A stretch of DNA of 64,000 nt, from positions 79,140-143,139 of the forward strand of contig CAVOGC010000040.1 in the NCBI GenBank assembly GCA_963695105.1. The letters are read 5' to 3'. The stretch's first letter is position 1. Every line of letters begins with the position of its first letter. The notes below the pieces were generated by a model that saw only the letters and a program-made list of their open reading frames with translations, made no database searches and was not told the DNA's origin. This DNA comes from Competibacter sp963695105 (GTDB lineage: Bacteria; Pseudomonadota; Gammaproteobacteria; Competibacterales; Competibacteraceae). Below, in pieces: positions 62,216 to 64,000 of this stretch. The translations under genes were made by a program, and so were the position numbers.

Positions 62216-63660
62216 CATTGCTTACAAGTTAAGGAATTTGCGAAGCTGTCAAGCCCCTTTTTTGGATTGGGAGTTGACTGATGGAGACGCCGACGACCGC
62301 CTCGCCGCCGGATGAGGCGAAGCTCAAGAAGCGGAGTTCGGTTCGCCATACCCGCGCCATCCAGCGCGACCGGACCCAACGCCCGATCGGCGCGCCGCCC
62401 GCCGAGGCGGTGGTGGCGCGCCTGACCGAGATCGTCCATCCGGCGACCCTGGCTCAGGTCCGTTATTTTCATGGCTTGGGGTTGCGCGCCCGGCTGTTGA
62501 CCTTGCCGGTGATGGTGGGCTTGGTGCTGGGTTTGTTGTGGCGGCAGCTCGGCGGCATCGACGAACTGGTGCGCGTGATCCACGTCGAGGCGGTTCTGTG
62601 GGTGCCGCCGATGCGCGACTTGACCCAGCAAGCCCTGGCGCAACGCCTGCGGACCTTGCCGGCCGACTTGTTCGGCCGGGTGTTGCAGACCGTTCTGCCG
62701 GTGTTGCGGGGTCGCTGGGCGGCGCGGCGGCGCCCCCTGCCGCCGGCGGTGGCCTGGGCCACCGCCCACTTTACGGCGGTCCTGATTGCCGATGGGTCGA
62801 CCCTGGACGGGCTGTTGCGCAAGATTGGCTTGCTGCAAGATGCGGTGAAGGCGCCCTTGGCCGGTCGGATGATGGCACTGCTGGATTTGGCGTCGCGGTT
62901 GCCGCAGCGGGTGTGGTACGACGCTGACCCGAACGGTCATGATGCCCGCTTTTGGGAGCGCTTGTTGTCGGCGATTCCGACCGGGGCGTTGGTCCTCTTC
63001 GATCTGGGATTCACCGATTTTGCGCGGTGGGCAACCCTCACGGCGCGGGGGGTAACCTGGCTGACCCGGGCGAAAAAGAACCTGAAGTACGCAGTGGTGA
63101 AGGTGCTGGTGCAACCGCCGCCATTCGGGACCGGATCGTCTGGATCGGCGAGGGCACAACGCGCCAGCAAGTCCGCCTGATCGAGGTCCAGGCCCACGGC
63201 ACGGTCTATCGCTATCTGACCAATGCCCTGGACGTGACCCGCCTGCCGACCGCCCAGGCAGTGGCGCTGTACCCCCAACGCTGGCGGGTGGAAGACGCCT
63301 TCGCGATCGTCAAGCGGTTGTTGGGCTTGGCCTATTTTCTCTGCGGCGCCGAAAACGCCATCGAAATGCAGGTGTGGGCGACCTGGCTGCTGTATGCCGT
63401 GTTGATCGACTTGACCGATGCCGTCGCCGAGGCGTTGGCGCGGCCGTTCGCCGACCTGTCCCCGGCAATGGTCTACCGCAGTCTGTATTTCGTGACCCAC
63501 GCCGTCGCCCAAAACCCGACCACCGACCCGGTCCGTTATTTGGCCGACCATGCCCGCGAGTTGGGCATTATTAAGCGACCGCGCAAACCGCATAAACCGC
63601 CACCAACACCCCTCGTTTCCCCCTTGACAATCACCGAAATTCCTTAACTTGTGAGCAATG
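62216..63660 (+). mobile_element. IS4-family element inserted in the recombinase element
   Basis: Inverted repeats CATTGCTTACAAGTTAAGGA (62216) and TCCTTAACTTGTGAGCAATG (ending 63660) differ at one position. Near-direct repeats GAGTTAGCC (left) and GAGTTAGAC (right) flank it and fit a 9-bp target duplication with one mismatch. The element separates a leftward gene ending at 63664 from the small gene and recombinase at 62174-59924, which presumably were adjacent before. Confidence 0.8.
62281..63647 (+). pseudogene. IS4-family transposase, frameshifted
   Basis: It starts at the ATG at 62281. It has a typical IS4 layout: helical N terminus, first Asp in LIADGSTLDGLL, second Asp in LVLFDLGFTDFARWATL, and the Y-(2)-R-(3)-E-(6)-K signature near YPQRWRVEDAFAIVKRLLGL. 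The last lies in another frame than the start. The break falls near 63110-63125, where one frame ends in VLVQPPP and the other resumes AIRDRIVWIGEG. A one- or two-base indel is enough. It is inactive as read. Confidence 0.85.
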
Positions 63661-63663
63661 GAG

Positions 63664-64000
63664 TTAGACCCAGGAGAGGACGGGGTCACCGTGGGGACAG
63701 GAAAGCGGTCCGCTTCCGCGCCGATGCGCAATCCACTGTGCGGCCTGTCGCAAGCCATGAATATCGAGCCAAGGAAACGGGATCGCCGTTGGATCGCCAC
63801 CGGTGGATCCGGCGTAATCGGTGAGGCTCATGGCCACGGCGGGTGCGGGTGCCATCGGGCAGGCGGATGATGAGATCCGGATCCGCACCCCGTCGGATGC
63901 GCACGATCGCGATCTGTTGGCCAAACAGCGGATGATGCGGATGGGTAATGGTGACCTTTTCCGAAGAGTGTTGGAAAGAAGGGGTAGTGTGCTGTGGGCA
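63664..64000 (-). pseudogene. DUF5372-like accessory gene of recombinase element, frameshifted and partial
   Basis: On the minus strand from the window edge: KVTITHPHHPLFGQQIAIVR, RGADPDLIIRLPDGTRT, then after a one-base shift near 63845, VAMSLTDYAGSTGGDP and IPFPWLDIHGLRQAAQWI. This matches what I recall of DUF5372 proteins, small partners encoded upstream of serine-recombinase genes. An extra C in ACCCGCC explains the shift. No start codon is visible before the edge. It would originally have been the first gene of the element. Confidence 0.6.

Overview
The window looks like a GC-rich gammaproteobacterial chromosome. Support comes from the homodimeric-type aceE-aceF-lpdA operon, a DarP/YjgA fragment, FadM, YaiI, TPMT-type methyltransferase, Bcr/CflA exporter and FixJ/OmpR regulators, all closest in recalled sequence to gammaproteobacterial proteins. 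A Competibacteraceae or Chromatiales-like lineage is a guess that I cannot test here. Coding density is high, with many 4-base stop/start overlaps. One gene (12349-13665) is clearly AT-rich against its surroundings.

Positions 1-12303 hold an unusual cell-envelope signalling block. Rightward come a lipoprotein fragment, a secreted TPR protein and a secreted TPR-trypsin protease. Facing them is a leftward overlapping operon of a PBP-like transpeptidase homologue, a SEDS (FtsW/RodA-like) membrane protein and an FHA-domain protein. Divergent from that operon is a transmembrane Ser/Thr kinase. This set resembles the actinobacterial pknAB-pbpA-rodA-fhaAB locus. The PBP homologue lacks the lysine of its SxxK motif and the asparagine of its SxN motif, so it may be a pseudo-enzyme.

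Positions 12349-39078 are mostly ordinary chromosome. They hold an AT-rich P-loop ATPase, an HTH protein, a DUF72 protein, an acyl-CoA dehydrogenase, two transglutaminase-fold proteins, a lipase-like hydrolase, a cold-shock protein and the complete pyruvate dehydrogenase operon. Next come a C-terminally truncated darP facing an orphan response regulator, two MFS transporters, tpm, a three-domain nucleotidyltransferase/beta-helix/sugar-transferase fusion, a frameshifted phosphopantetheinyl transferase, fadM and galE. The stretch ends with a membrane coiled-coil protein and a membrane-anchored receiver protein.

Positions 39794-46973 form an apparently single transcription unit: a copper-type P1B ATPase, a 26-residue membrane microprotein, a 104-residue membrane protein, two membrane histidine kinases and a FixJ-type regulator. 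They are nearly all joined by ATGA/GTGA overlaps. Then follow an enoyl-CoA hydratase, pncB, pta, a SAM methyltransferase and a small protein made of a tandem duplication.

Positions 52957-64000 are an 11-kb pile-up of nested mobile elements. An IS66 (ISBst12-type) element is interrupted by a 1990-bp antisense group II intron, followed by an intact IS5/IS427-type element and a frameshifted IS630. Beyond these is a remnant of a second IS66-type transposase carrying a truncated second copy of the same intron in inverted orientation. Last is a large serine-recombinase element into which an IS4-type element has jumped. The intron boundaries can be read to the base, and both copies sit at the same conserved Asn-Asn codons of two different IS66 transposases. 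Most transposon genes here carry one-base indels, which may be decay or uncorrected assembly error in multicopy sequence.
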